Positions 7,219-17,113 of a DNA stretch of 64,000 nt are shown here, piece by piece. This DNA comes from VRUE01 sp963780815 (GTDB lineage Bacteria > Actinomycetota > Thermoleophilia > Solirubrobacterales > 70-9). Below the pieces are notes generated by a model, which was not told the DNA's origin, ran no database searches, and worked only from the letters and a program-made list of their open reading frames with translations. Within the stretch, counting starts at the first letter, position 1. Each line of letters starts with the position of its first letter. Position numbers and translations under genes: made by a program. Where the stretch lies: NCBI GenBank assembly GCA_963780815.1, contig CAWADG010000009.1, positions 310,001 to 374,000 of the forward strand, given 5' to 3'.

Positions 7219-8532
7219 ATGAGCGGAGTCGTAAAGAGAGACGATTGGTCGCACCGCCGGCTGCACTTCATCGGGATCGGTGGGGCCGGGATGAGCGGGC
7301 TGGCGCTCGTCTGTGTCGGGCTCGGCGCCGAGGTGACCGGCAGCGATCGCTCCGAGTCTTCATATGTCGACCGTCTGCGGGCCGCCGGCCTCGAGCCGGC
7401 GATCGGCCACGACGCCGCCAACCTCACCGATGAAGCCGAGGTGATCGTCTCGACCGCGATCGGCGATGACAACCCCGAGCTCGCGCAGGCGCGCGAGGGG
7501 GGGCTGACGGTCCGCCACCGCGGCGAGCTGCTGGCCGAGCTCTGCGAGGAGAAGCGGCTGCTGGCGGTGGCCGGGACCCACGGCAAGACGACGACCGCCG
7601 CGATGGCCGCCTGGGCACTGCGCGCCGCCGGCGCCGACCCGGCGTTCTTCATCGGCGGCGAGCTGCCGGGCCTCGGCAACGCGGGCTGGGGCGGGGGCGA
7701 GTGGGTCGTCGCCGAGGCCGACGAGAGCGACGCCAGCTTCCTCCGGCTGCGGCCCGAGATCGCCGTCGTCACCAATCTCGAGATGGACCACCACTCCCAC
7801 TGGGGCTCGGTCGCCGCGCTGCGGGCGGCGTTCGCGCGGTTCGCCGAGCCGGCGCGGGGGCTGGTAGTCCCGGCCGGCGCGGGGCTCGACTCGCTCGCTG
7901 CGGGAGCCGAGGTCGCCCGCTTCGACGAGGACGGGCCGGGCCCAGCCGGCCTCGGGCTTGCCGTCCCCGGCCGCCACAACCTGCTCAACGCCCGCGCCGC
8001 GCTCGCGGCGATCGGGCTCGCCGGCGCCGATCTCGGTGCCGGCGCCGCCTCGCTCGCGGAGTTTCCCGGCGTCCGCCGCCGGTTGGAGCTGCGGGGAGAG
8101 CGCTCGGGGGCCCGCGTATACGACGACTACGGTCACCACCCGACCGAGGTGCGAGCGGCGCTCGCGGCGCTTCGCGAGCTCGAGCCCGAGCGGCTGGTCG
8201 CCGTCTTCCAGCCCCATCTCTACTCGCGGACGAAGGCGTTCGCCGAGCAGCTGGGGTCGGCCCTCTCGCTCGCCGATGAGGTCACCGTCCTCGACGTCTA
8301 CCCGGCCCGCGAGGAGCCGGTCGGCGAGCTCGCCGGGGTCAGCGGCCTCGACGTCGCCCGCGCCGCCGCCGACCGGATGGGGGGGCGCCGGGTCTGCTGG
8401 GTCCCGGATCGCAGGCGGGCCGCGGCGACGCTGGCGCCCTACCTCGGGCCGGGACGGATCCTGGTCACGATCGGCGCCGGCGACATCCACGAGCTCGCCG
8501 AAGAGCTGGTCGAGGGCGGCGGAGCGTCATGA
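7219..8532 (+). CDS. murC: UDP-N-acetylmuramate-L-alanine ligase
   Basis: ATP-dependent ligase adding the first residue, L-Ala, to UDP-MurNAc. The 437-residue protein starts with HFIGIGGAGMSGLA, the nucleotide-binding loop, followed by VTGSDRSES; the P-loop GTHGKTTTAAM is near residue 117; ADESDASFL and YDDYGHHPTEVRA mark the central and C-terminal domains. ATG 7219 lies directly after a repeat A copy. The stop overlaps the murB ATG (ATGA), so the two are translationally coupled. Confidence 0.95.
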   Translation: MSGVVKRDDWSHRRLHFIGIGGAGMSGLALVCVGLGAEVTGSDRSESSYVDRLRAAGLEPAIGHDAANLTDEAEVIVSTAIGDDNPELAQAREGGLTVRHRGELLAELCEEKRLLAVAGTHGKTTTAAMAAWALRAAGADPAFFIGGELPGLGNAGWGGGEWVVAEADESDASFLRLRPEIAVVTNLEMDHHSHWGSVAALRAAFARFAEPARGLVVPAGAGLDSLAAGAEVARFDEDGPGPAGLGLAVPGRHNLLNARAALAAIGLAGADLGAGAASLAEFPGVRRRLELRGERSGARVYDDYGHHPTEVRAALAALRELEPERLVAVFQPHLYSRTKAFAEQLGSALSLADEVTVLDVYPAREEPVGELAGVSGLDVARAAADRMGGRRVCWVPDRRRAAATLAPYLGPGRILVTIGAGDIHELAEELVEGGGAS

Positions 8533-9440
8533 GCCGGCCGGAGGGAGTCGAGCGCGGCTACCCGCTGGCGCGGCTGACCACCGTTCGCACCGGTGGAGAC
8601 GCCGATTGGTTCGCCCGCCCCCGGGACGAGGAGGCGCTGACCGAGCTGGTGAGGTGGGCCGCCGCCGAAGAGCTGCCGGTGGGGGTCATCGGGTCGGGCT
8701 CGAACGTGCTGGTCGCCGATGACGGATTCCACGGGCTGGCGATCAAGCTCGGGGCCGGGCTGGCGGCGGTCGAGCGCCACGGCGAGCGCCTCCGGGCCGG
8801 CGGCGGCGCGCGGCTGCCCTCGGTGGCGACGAGGGCCGCCGAGTGGGGGCTGACGGGCCTCGAGTTCGGGGTCAACATCCCGGGAACCGTCGGCGGCGCG
8901 GTGAGGATGAACGCCAACGCCTACGGCGGCCAGCTCGCGGGGGTGCTCGAGTGGGTCGACGTCTGCGCCTCCGGCGGCCGCGAGCGGCGCCGCCCCGAGG
9001 ACCTCGGATTCGCCTACCGCAGCAGCAACCTCGGCCCGGCCGAGGTCGTCGCCGCGGCCGGCTTCTCGCTCACCGTCGCCGACCCCGATCAGGTGAGGTC
9101 GACGATGGCGGCGATGCGCGAACGCCGGCACGAGGCTCAGCCGGCGGGGATCAAGACCTTCGGCTCGACCTTCAAGAACCCCGAGGACCCGCGGGCGGAG
9201 GGCCGCACCGCCGGCCAGCTCCTCGAGGCCGCCGGGTGCCGCGGGCTGAGCCACGGCGGCGCCCGGTTCTCGGAGAAGCACGCCAACTTCGTCGAGAACA
9301 CCGGCGAGGCGAGCACCGCCGACGTCCTCGAGCTGATGGCCGCCGGCCGCCGCCGCGTCCACGAGCGGTTCGGGGTCGTCCTCGAGCCGGAGGTTCAGCT
9401 GCTCGGCGAGGTCGAGATGCCCGACGGCTGGGAGCTGTGA
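8529..9440 (+). CDS. murB: UDP-N-acetylenolpyruvoylglucosamine reductase
   Basis: FAD-dependent reductase that finishes UDP-MurNAc. The FAD domain shows GSGSNVLVADDGF (about residues 55-67) and the IPGTVGGAVRMNANAYGG stretch; the catalytic Ser lies in TFGSTFKNP near residue 217. At 303 residues it fits the short type. ATG 8529 overlaps the murC stop. The order murC-murB-ftsQ-ftsZ is standard for this cluster. Confidence 0.95.
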   Translation: MSRPEGVERGYPLARLTTVRTGGDADWFARPRDEEALTELVRWAAAEELPVGVIGSGSNVLVADDGFHGLAIKLGAGLAAVERHGERLRAGGGARLPSVATRAAEWGLTGLEFGVNIPGTVGGAVRMNANAYGGQLAGVLEWVDVCASGGRERRRPEDLGFAYRSSNLGPAEVVAAAGFSLTVADPDQVRSTMAAMRERRHEAQPAGIKTFGSTFKNPEDPRAEGRTAGQLLEAAGCRGLSHGGARFSEKHANFVENTGEASTADVLELMAAGRRRVHERFGVVLEPEVQLLGEVEMPDGWEL

Positions 9441-9447
9441 GCCTGCC

Positions 9448-9975
9448 GTGAGGCGCGCCGTCCTCATCGTCGTCGTCGCGGTGGTCGCGATCGCCGCGAT
9501 CTACCACTTCGTGTTCGCGACGAAGACGGTCGAGCCGACGGTGACGGTGCCTGCGCCGGTCGCGGCGATCGGCGTCGGCTCGGGGGCACTCGGGGTCGAC
9601 TCGACCGGGAGGGTCCTGGAGTCGATGCCGGCGCCCGAAGAAGGCTCGCTGCCGCTGCTGCCGGCGAGCGAACCGCCGAAGAGCGGCCGGCTGCGCGGAC
9701 CGCTGCTCGAACAGGTTCGGGTCCTGGCCGCTGCTCCCGCCGGCCTGCGCCCTTACCTCGCGAGCACCTCCTACCGGGAAGACGGGGTCAGCGTCGAACT
9801 CAGCTCGGGAATCGAAATCCTGTTCGGGGACGCGACCCAGGCCGAACTGAAGTGGCGCTCGGCCGCAGCGGTGCTCGCCGACCCGGCGACGGAAGCGCTC
9901 GATTACGTCGACGTCCAGGCGCCGCGCAGGCCCGCCGTGGGCGGCTCCGGGCACGTCCTGCCGCCCGGTGAATGA
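9448..9975 (+). CDS. ftsQ: Short FtsQ/DivIB-like division protein lacking a POTRA domain
   Basis: 175-residue bitopic protein at the exact ftsQ position (murB-ftsQ-ftsZ). Residues 4-24 form one membrane segment with the N-terminus inside. The extracytoplasmic part matches the FtsQ beta domain: GALGVDSTGRVLESM, then LPLLP, a helical stretch, and GVSVELSSGIEILFGDATQAELKWRSAAAVL leading to DYVDVQAPRRPAV. The POTRA domain that normally follows the membrane segment in this family (usually over 220 residues in all) is missing; only about 20 Pro/Val/Thr-rich residues separate membrane and beta domain. GTG 9448 follows the murB stop by 7 bases. Confidence 0.7.
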   Translation: MRRAVLIVVVAVVAIAAIYHFVFATKTVEPTVTVPAPVAAIGVGSGALGVDSTGRVLESMPAPEEGSLPLLPASEPPKSGRLRGPLLEQVRVLAAAPAGLRPYLASTSYREDGVSVELSSGIEILFGDATQAELKWRSAAAVLADPATEALDYVDVQAPRRPAVGGSGHVLPPGE

Positions 9976-10055
9976 ACCCTCGACCGTAGGCTCAGAGTTG
10001 GCAAACCCTCAAGTAGGAGTTGAGACAAATCGGTTGCAGGATGCGTCCCGCCCGT

Positions 10056-10235
10056 TTGACAGAGGGGCGACTTTGCCCTACGTTGAGCGCAATTTCCGAG
10101 GTTGCTGTGAAAGGCAAGAACTCTTAAGCCTCGCTGAAGCCTCGGACGGAACAAAGGCTCAACTCAATTACCGGTCCTGCCGAGGACTGGGGCATAGCCG
10201 GCCCGCCCGGGGCTGGACACGGAGAAAATCGGGAG
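10056..10235 (+). promoter_or_regulatory. ftsZ promoter and long 5' leader
   Basis: TTGACA (10056-10061), a 17-base spacer and TACGTT (10079-10084) make a near-consensus housekeeping promoter, the best in the window. Transcription from about 10091 would leave a leader of roughly 145 nt. The leader holds CCGAGG (10096-10101) able to pair with CCTCGG (10140-10145), and AAGCCTCG repeated at 10126 and 10137. GGAG at 10221 and GGGAG at 10231 are candidate ribosome sites. It fills the 260-base gap between ftsQ and ftsZ; I see no ORF of substance there. Confidence 0.7.
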
Positions 10236-11315
10236 ATGGAATCCACTTACCTTGCGGTGATCAAGGTCGTCGGAGCCGGCGGCGGGGGAACCAATGCCGT
10301 CAGCCGCATGGTCGACGCCGGGATCCGCGGCGTCGAGTTCATCGCCGTCAACACCGACGCCCAGGCCCTGCAGGCTTGCGACGCCGACATCAAGCTCTCG
10401 ATCGGGCAGGAGTTGACCCGCGGCCTCGGGGCCGGGGGCAACCCAGAGGTCGGCGCCGGCGCCGCGGCCGAGAGCCGCGACGAGATCAAGGAGGCGCTGA
10501 AGGGCGCCGACATGGTCTTCGTGACCGCCGGCGAGGGCGGCGGCACCGGGACCGGCTCGGCGCCGGTCATCGCCGAGATCGCCAAGGAGGAGATCGGCGC
10601 CCTCACCGTCGGCGCGGTCACCAAGCCGTTCGAGTTCGAGGGCAAACGCCGGATGCAGCAGGCGCTCGAGGGCATCGAGAAACTTCGCAACAACGTCGAC
10701 ACCCTGATCATCGTCCCGAACGAGAAGCTGCTGCAGGCGGTCGAGCGCCGCACCAGCGTCCTCGAGGCGTTCCGCCAGGCGGACGACATCCTCCGCCAGG
10801 GCGTCCAGGGCATCACCGACCTGATCACGATCCCGGGCCTGATCAACCTCGACTTCGCCGACGTGCGGACGATCATGCGCGACGCCGGCTCGGCCCTGAT
10901 GGGGGTCGGCTCGGCCTCCGGCGAGGCGCGGGCGATCGACGCCGCCAAGGCGGCGATCACCTCGCCGCTGATCGAGGAGTCGATCAAGGGCGCGACCGGG
11001 ATGCTTCTCAACATCACCGGGCCCGAGGACCTCGGCCTGTTCGAGGTCAACGAGGCGGCCCAGCTGGTCCAGGCCGAGGCCGACGACAACGCCAACATCA
11101 TCTTCGGCTCGGTCGTCGACCAATCGATGCGCGACGAGGTCCGCGTCACCGTGATCGCGACCGGGTTCGAGGGCTTCGAGCTCCTCGCCCGCTCACCGCA
11201 GCGGGTCCGCCGCCGCTACGAGAGCCGACCGCGGATCTCGGCCGACGACACCGACATCCGAAAACTGCGGGTCTCCGACGACGACATCGACGTCCCGGGC
11301 TTCCTCCAGGAATAG
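10236..11315 (+). CDS. ftsZ: Cell division GTPase FtsZ
   Basis: Tubulin-like GTPase forming the Z ring. The 359-residue product has GAGGGGTNAVSRM near residues 13-25, the tubulin signature GGGTGTGSAP at 101-110 and the T7-loop region around NLDFADVRTIM. The C-terminal linker is short, and the conserved terminal peptide is DVPGFLQE, the usual docking tail for SepF/FtsA-type partners. It has its own strong promoter and a gene-free leader, so it can be expressed apart from the mur genes. Confidence 0.97.
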   Translation: MESTYLAVIKVVGAGGGGTNAVSRMVDAGIRGVEFIAVNTDAQALQACDADIKLSIGQELTRGLGAGGNPEVGAGAAAESRDEIKEALKGADMVFVTAGEGGGTGTGSAPVIAEIAKEEIGALTVGAVTKPFEFEGKRRMQQALEGIEKLRNNVDTLIIVPNEKLLQAVERRTSVLEAFRQADDILRQGVQGITDLITIPGLINLDFADVRTIMRDAGSALMGVGSASGEARAIDAAKAAITSPLIEESIKGATGMLLNITGPEDLGLFEVNEAAQLVQAEADDNANIIFGSVVDQSMRDEVRVTVIATGFEGFELLARSPQRVRRRYESRPRISADDTDIRKLRVSDDDIDVPGFLQE

Positions 11316-11327
11316 CCCGGCCGCCGT

Positions 11328-12566
11328 TCAGCGCGGGCCGAGCTCCTCGACCTCGTAGCCGGACTCGGCCAGCCGCGCGAGCAGCTCGTCGCCGTGGCGC
11401 TCGCTTCGGCTTTCGACCAGTACCTCGACCCCGGTCTCCTTGACGTGAAGTGAGACGCCGTCGCGGACGTGGGTGACGTCGAGGACGTTGCCGCCGGCGC
11501 GGGCGATGATCTGAAGGAAGTCGACGAGCCCCCCGGGGCGGTCGCTGATCTTCGAGAAGAGGCGGGCCCGGCGCCCGATCCCGGTCTGGTGGCGATTGAT
11601 CACCTCGGCGAGCACGTGGGCGTCGACGTTCCCGCCCGAGAGGACGACCGCGGTCGTCCCCGACTCGGCCGGGCGCAGCATCCCGGTCAGCAGCGCCGCG
11701 ACGCCGACGGCTCCCGCCCCCTCGGTGACGAGCTTCCCGAACTCGACGAGGAAGACCATCGCCTCCGCGATCGCGTCGTCATCGACGGCGACGACCTCCT
11801 CGACCCAGCGCCTGACGAGCTCGAGGGTCAGGTCGCCCGGCCGCTTGACCGCGATCCCGTCGGCGATCGTCGAGGGCGTCGCGACGGCCTGCGGCTCGCC
11901 GCTCTCCAGTGAGAGGGCGAAGGACGCGCAACCGGCCGCCTGGACGCCGGCGACCTCGACCCCGCCGCCGCCGGCCTCGAGCGCCGCAGCGATGCCGCTG
12001 ATCAGCCCGCCGCCGCCGACGGGGACGATCACCTTCGCCAGGTCGGGGACCTGCTCGCGCAGCTCGAGGCCGACCCCTGCCTGGCCCCGGATCACGTCGA
12101 GGTCGTCGAAGGGATGCACGAACAGGAGGCAGTCCTCCTCGGCCAGCCGGCGGGCGGCCTCGAGGCACTCGTCGATCGCGCTTCCCTCCAACACGACCTC
12201 GGCGCCGAATGCGGTGACGGCGTCGACCTTCGAGATCGCCGCGTCCGCGGGCATGAAGACGGTGCAGGGGATGCCGCGGGCGCGGGCCGCGTAGGCGAGG
12301 GCCTGGCCGTGGTTGCCGGCGCTGCCGGCGACCACCCCGCGACAGTTCTCGGCGTCGCCGGAGGCAAGCTTCGCGAGCGAGCCGCGCAGCTTGAAGGACC
12401 CGGTGCGCTGCATGTTCTCGGCCTTGACGACGACGGTCCCGCCGCAGCGGCGGGAGAGCTCTCCGAGGCTGAACACCGGCGTCTCCTTGACCGTCTCGGC
12501 GGAGGCTGCGTGGATCGCCCGGAGCTCCTCCAGGCCGGGGTGCCAGTTCGATGCCGTGTCAGTCAT
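11328..12566 (-). CDS. ilvA: Threonine ammonia-lyase with C-terminal ACT domain
   Basis: PLP enzyme deaminating threonine to 2-oxobutanoate, the entry to isoleucine synthesis or threonine catabolism. Residues 1-320 form the fold-type II catalytic domain with NMQRTGSFKLRG (PLP lysine K59), SAGNHGQALAYAA and the PVGGGGLISG phosphate loop. The last 75 residues (LFSKISDRPGGLVDFLQIIARAGGN) are one ACT domain, so allosteric control by an amino acid is likely. The single ACT domain resembles the TdcB/short IlvA form. ATG 12566 is preferred over an in-frame TTG 30 bases upstream. It is divergent from gcvT. Confidence 0.9.
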   Translation of the reverse strand: MTDTASNWHPGLEELRAIHAASAETVKETPVFSLGELSRRCGGTVVVKAENMQRTGSFKLRGSLAKLASGDAENCRGVVAGSAGNHGQALAYAARARGIPCTVFMPADAAISKVDAVTAFGAEVVLEGSAIDECLEAARRLAEEDCLLFVHPFDDLDVIRGQAGVGLELREQVPDLAKVIVPVGGGGLISGIAAALEAGGGGVEVAGVQAAGCASFALSLESGEPQAVATPSTIADGIAVKRPGDLTLELVRRWVEEVVAVDDDAIAEAMVFLVEFGKLVTEGAGAVGVAALLTGMLRPAESGTTAVVLSGGNVDAHVLAEVINRHQTGIGRRARLFSKISDRPGGLVDFLQIIARAGGNVLDVTHVRDGVSLHVKETGVEVLVESRSERHGDELLARLAESGYEVEELGPR

Positions 12567-12598
12567 CGCAGAAGGGTCACCAAGCTCGATTGTCAAGA

Positions 12599-12604
12599 TA
12601 GCCT
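12599..12604 (+). promoter_or_regulatory. Candidate -10 box for a leaderless gcvT mRNA
   Basis: TAGCCT lies 6 bases before the gcvT GTG (12611), with no ribosome-binding sequence between. This TANNNT-N6-start arrangement recurs before trpS, scpA and several other genes here and suggests transcription starting at or near the start codon. The 14-44 base gap to ilvA leaves no room for a glycine riboswitch. Confidence 0.45.
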
Positions 12605-12610
12605 GGCTCC

Positions 12611-13735
12611 GTGGCTGTCGAGAACCTCCAACGCACTCCGCTGTTCGATCGCCATCGCGAGGGCGGCGCCAAGCTCGTCCCGTTCGCCGGCTGGGAGATG
12701 CCGGTCCAATACGACGGGATCATCGAGGAGCACACCGCGGTCCGGACCCACGCCGGGATGTTCGACGTCTCCCACATGGGCGAGGTCGAGGTCGAGGGGC
12801 CGGGCGCGCTCGAGTTCCTCCAGCGCGTCCTCTCCAATGACGTCGCCGCGATCGCCGTCGGCGGCGCCCAGTACTCATGCCTGTGCGACGAGGACGGCGG
12901 CGTCCTCGACGACCTCTTCACCTACCGACTCGGCGGCGACCGCTACCTGATCGTCACCAACTCGGCGAACCACGACCCGGACCTCGCCTGGCTCGGGCGC
13001 TGGAGCCGCGAGTTCGACGTCGCCGTCCGCGACGTCGCCGACCGCTACGCGATGCTCGCCGTCCAGGGGCCGCACGCCCGCCGCATCGTGGCTCCGACAC
13101 TGGGCGTCGAGCTGCCGTCACGGATGCACGTGGCGGCCGTCCGGATCGGCCAGCGCCCGGCACTCGCCTGCGGCACCGGTTACACCGGCGAGGACGGGGT
13201 CGAGCTCCTGATCGATCCTGAGATCGCGGCGGCGATCTGGGTCGAGCTGCTCGACGCCGGCGTCGTCCCCTGTGGGCTCGGCGCCCGCGACACGCTGCGG
13301 CTCGAGGTCTGCTTCCACCTCCACGGCAACGACCTCACCCCCGACCGCAACCCGATCGAGGCGGGGCTCGGGTGGTGCTGCGTCGAGTCGACCGGGTTCA
13401 TCGGCTCCGAGGCGGTTGCGCGCGCTCGCGCCGAGGGCACCGCCGAGAAGCTGGCGCCGTTCAAGGTGGAGGGTCCGGGCATTCCGAGGGCTGGGTTCAA
13501 AGTGCTGAGCCCGAGTGAGGGAGCGTCCATATCTGACTCATCGCGACCGAACGAGGGAGAAGCAATTGGTGTCGTCACCTCGGGGAGCTTCTCGCCGTCG
13601 CTCGAGATCGGGATCGGGATGGCCTACGTCCGCGCCGACCTTGCCGAGCCCGGGACCGAGGTCGAGATCGACGTTCGCGGCAAGCGGCGCCCGGCCCGGA
13701 TAGCGTCCAAGCCCCTCTACGAGAAGGAGAAATGA
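12611..13735 (+). CDS. gcvT: Glycine cleavage system T protein (aminomethyltransferase)
   Basis: Takes the aminomethyl group from the lipoyl arm of GcvH to tetrahydrofolate, releasing ammonia. The 374-residue protein shows FAGWEMPVQYDGIIEEH, FDVSHMGEV near residue 52, the folate-site stretch GCGTGYTGEDGVELL and DTLRLEVCFHLHGNDL. The C-terminal barrel is interrupted by an in-frame repeat A copy encoding about SPSEGASISDSSRPNEGEA, in the loop between GFKVL and IGVVTSG, where family members usually have only a few residues. The reading frame is intact. The stop overlaps gcvH (ATGA). Confidence 0.93.
   Translation: MAVENLQRTPLFDRHREGGAKLVPFAGWEMPVQYDGIIEEHTAVRTHAGMFDVSHMGEVEVEGPGALEFLQRVLSNDVAAIAVGGAQYSCLCDEDGGVLDDLFTYRLGGDRYLIVTNSANHDPDLAWLGRWSREFDVAVRDVADRYAMLAVQGPHARRIVAPTLGVELPSRMHVAAVRIGQRPALACGTGYTGEDGVELLIDPEIAAAIWVELLDAGVVPCGLGARDTLRLEVCFHLHGNDLTPDRNPIEAGLGWCCVESTGFIGSEAVARARAEGTAEKLAPFKVEGPGIPRAGFKVLSPSEGASISDSSRPNEGEAIGVVTSGSFSPSLEIGIGMAYVRADLAEPGTEVEIDVRGKRRPARIASKPLYEKEK
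13511..13567 (+). repeat. Repeat A copy inserted in frame inside gcvT
   Basis: CGAGTGAGGGAGCGTCCATA followed by TCTGACTCATCGCG and GAACGAGGGAGAAG matches the repeat A copy in gcvPA (GCGTCCATATCTGACTC, then GCGAGCGAAGCGGGAGG). It is in the sense direction and keeps the gcvT frame, adding roughly 15 polar residues to a surface loop. It is diverged in both arms, so it is probably old. Confidence 0.65.
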
Positions 13736-14130
13736 CCTTGGCCGACGCGAGCTACCCAGACGAGCTGCTGTACCACCCCGAGCACGACTGGGCGCGGGTC
13801 GAGGGCGGCGAGGCGACCTTCGGGATCACCTGGTACGCCCAGGACTCGCTCGGCGAGGTCGTCTTCTACGACCCGCCCGAGGTCGGCTCGACCGTCTCCA
13901 AGGACGCCTCCTACTCCGAGGTCGAGTCGGTGAAGGCGGTCTCCGACGTGATCGCTCCGCTCTCGGGGGAGATCACCGCGGTAAACGACGCCCTCGAGGA
14001 CGCACCCGAGAACGTCAACGAGGACCCGTACGGGGCCGGCTGGCTGGTGAAGGTCCGGCTCAGCGACCCGTCCGAGGCGGAGTCGCTGCTGGCGTCCGCC
14101 GATTACCGCAACTTGCTCGATCAACCTTAG
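13732..14130 (+). CDS. gcvH: Glycine cleavage system H protein
   Basis: Lipoyl carrier protein shuttling the aminomethyl intermediate between GcvP and GcvT. The 132 residues include YHPEHDWARVEGGEATFGIT, the lipoylated lysine in SEVESVKAVSD (K68), and PENVNEDPYGAGWLVKV. ATG 13732 overlaps the gcvT stop, so expression is coupled to gcvT. Confidence 0.96.
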   Translation: MTLADASYPDELLYHPEHDWARVEGGEATFGITWYAQDSLGEVVFYDPPEVGSTVSKDASYSEVESVKAVSDVIAPLSGEITAVNDALEDAPENVNEDPYGAGWLVKVRLSDPSEAESLLASADYRNLLDQP

Positions 14131-14149
14131 GCCGCCGGACCGGCTCCCG

Positions 14150-14155
14150 TAGCCT
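14150..14155 (+). promoter_or_regulatory. Candidate -10 box before gcvPA
   Basis: TAGCCT sits 8 bases before the GTG start at 14164 in the 33-base gcvH-gcvPA gap, and there is no purine-rich ribosome site. It has the same form as the box before gcvT (TAGCCT-N6-GTG), so gcvPA may have an internal leaderless start. Confidence 0.4.
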
Positions 14156-14163
14156 TTCCACCC

Positions 14164-15615
<1,452 letters not shown>

Positions 15616-15616
15616 T

Positions 15617-17113
15617 GTGAACCAGCAGGACGAACGGGTCCTGACGATCTTCGAGCGCTCGAAGCCGGGGCGGCGGGCGGCGGTGCTGCCCGAGGCCGAA
15701 GTCCCCGAGACCTCGCTCGAGGATCTGATCCCGGCCAATCTGCTGCGCTCCGAGCCGCCGCGGCTGCCCGAGGTATCCGAGCCGGAGATCGTCCGCCACT
15801 ACAACCGCCTCTCCCGCCGCAACTTCGACCTCGACACCGGCTTCTACCCGCTCGGCTCCTGCACGATGAAGCACAACCCGCGCCTCAACGAGCGGGTCGC
15901 CGCGCTGCCCGGGCACGCGCGCCTGCACCCGGCGCAGGACCCGCGCCGCGCCCAGGGCGCGCTCGAGCTGATGTGGCTGTTGCAGGAGTCGCTGGCCGAG
16001 ATCTGCGGCCTCCCGCACGTCAGCCTGCAGCCGTCCGCCGGCTCCCACGGCGAGCTCGCCGGCCTGCTCCTGACCCGCGCCTTCCACGCCGATCGCGGCG
16101 AAGAGCGGACCAAGGTGCTCGCGCCCGACACCTCGCACGGCACGAACCCGGCCTCGGTGACGATGGCCGGCTATGAGGCGGTCAAGGTCGCGACCAACGA
16201 GCGCGGCGGAGTCGAGATGGACGACCTGCGGGCGAAGATCTCCGACGACGTCGCCTGCCTGATGCTGACCAATCCCAACACCCTCGGGCTGTTCGACGAG
16301 AACATCGCCGAGATCGCGACCCTGATCCACGACGCGGGCGGGACCCTCTACTACGACGGCGCCAACCTCAACGCCGTGATGGGGCACTCGAGGCCGGGCG
16401 ACATGGGCTTCGACATCGTCCACGTCAACCTCCACAAGTCGTTCAGCCAGCCGCACGGCGGCGGCGGCCCGGGCGCCGGCCCGATCGCCGTCTCGGACCG
16501 GATCGAGCCGTTCCTGCCGCGGCCCCAGGTCGTCCGGCGGGAGGGCGGCAACGGCAGCGGCCCATTCTTCGACCTCGACTTCGACCGCCCAAAATCGATC
16601 GGGCGCCTGCGCGGATTCCAGGGCAACTTCGGCGTCTTCGTCCGCTCCTACGCCTACATCCTCAGCCTCGGCGCCGACGGGCTCGCCGAGGCCTCGGAGA
16701 CCGCGGTCCTGAACGCCAACTACCTGAAGGCGAGGCTGGCCGAGGGCCACGGCGGCAGGTACCTGCCGGTCGCCTTCGACCGCCACTGTATGCACGAGTT
16801 CGTCCTCTCCGGCAGGCCGATGAAGCGCGAGCTCGGGATCGCGACCCTCGACCTCGCCAAGCGCCTGCTCGACTTCGGTTTCCATCCGCCGACCGTCTAC
16901 TTCCCGCTCCTCGTCGAGGAGGCGCTGATGGTCGAGCCGACCGAGACAGAGACCAAGGAGAGCCTGGACGCCTTCGCCGAGGCGATCGAGCGGATCCTGG
17001 CCGAGGCCGAGGGGGACTCGGAGGTCGCGAAGCAGGCGCCCTACTCGACCCCTGTCCGCCGCCTCGATGAGGTCAAGGCGACCCGCAGGCCGGTCGTCAG
17101 GCAGCCCCTCTGA
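15617..17113 (+). CDS. gcvPB: Glycine dehydrogenase (decarboxylating) subunit 2
   Basis: C-terminal half of the split P protein, carrying the PLP lysine in VHVNLHKSFSQPHGGGGPG. Other hallmarks are FYPLGSCTMKHNPRLNE, SLQPSAGSHGELAGLL and DTSHGTNPASV. At 498 residues it is slightly above the usual size. GTG 15617 follows the gcvPA TGA by one base and uses the repeat-derived GGGAGG. With gcvT, gcvH and gcvPA the set is complete except for the shared lipoamide dehydrogenase (not in the window). Confidence 0.95.
   Translation: MNQQDERVLTIFERSKPGRRAAVLPEAEVPETSLEDLIPANLLRSEPPRLPEVSEPEIVRHYNRLSRRNFDLDTGFYPLGSCTMKHNPRLNERVAALPGHARLHPAQDPRRAQGALELMWLLQESLAEICGLPHVSLQPSAGSHGELAGLLLTRAFHADRGEERTKVLAPDTSHGTNPASVTMAGYEAVKVATNERGGVEMDDLRAKISDDVACLMLTNPNTLGLFDENIAEIATLIHDAGGTLYYDGANLNAVMGHSRPGDMGFDIVHVNLHKSFSQPHGGGGPGAGPIAVSDRIEPFLPRPQVVRREGGNGSGPFFDLDFDRPKSIGRLRGFQGNFGVFVRSYAYILSLGADGLAEASETAVLNANYLKARLAEGHGGRYLPVAFDRHCMHEFVLSGRPMKRELGIATLDLAKRLLDFGFHPPTVYFPLLVEEALMVEPTETETKESLDAFAEAIERILAEAEGDSEVAKQAPYSTPVRRLDEVKATRRPVVRQPL

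Noticed and set aside
9976..10235. A protein-coding ORF in the ftsQ-ftsZ gap
   Set aside because: The open frame there continues across ftsZ in a wrong frame with Arg/Gly-rich bias; the region is better explained as promoter and leader.
12567..12611. Glycine riboswitch before gcvT
   Set aside because: Only 44 bases separate the ilvA ATG and gcvT, too little for the aptamer, and no conserved core is seen.
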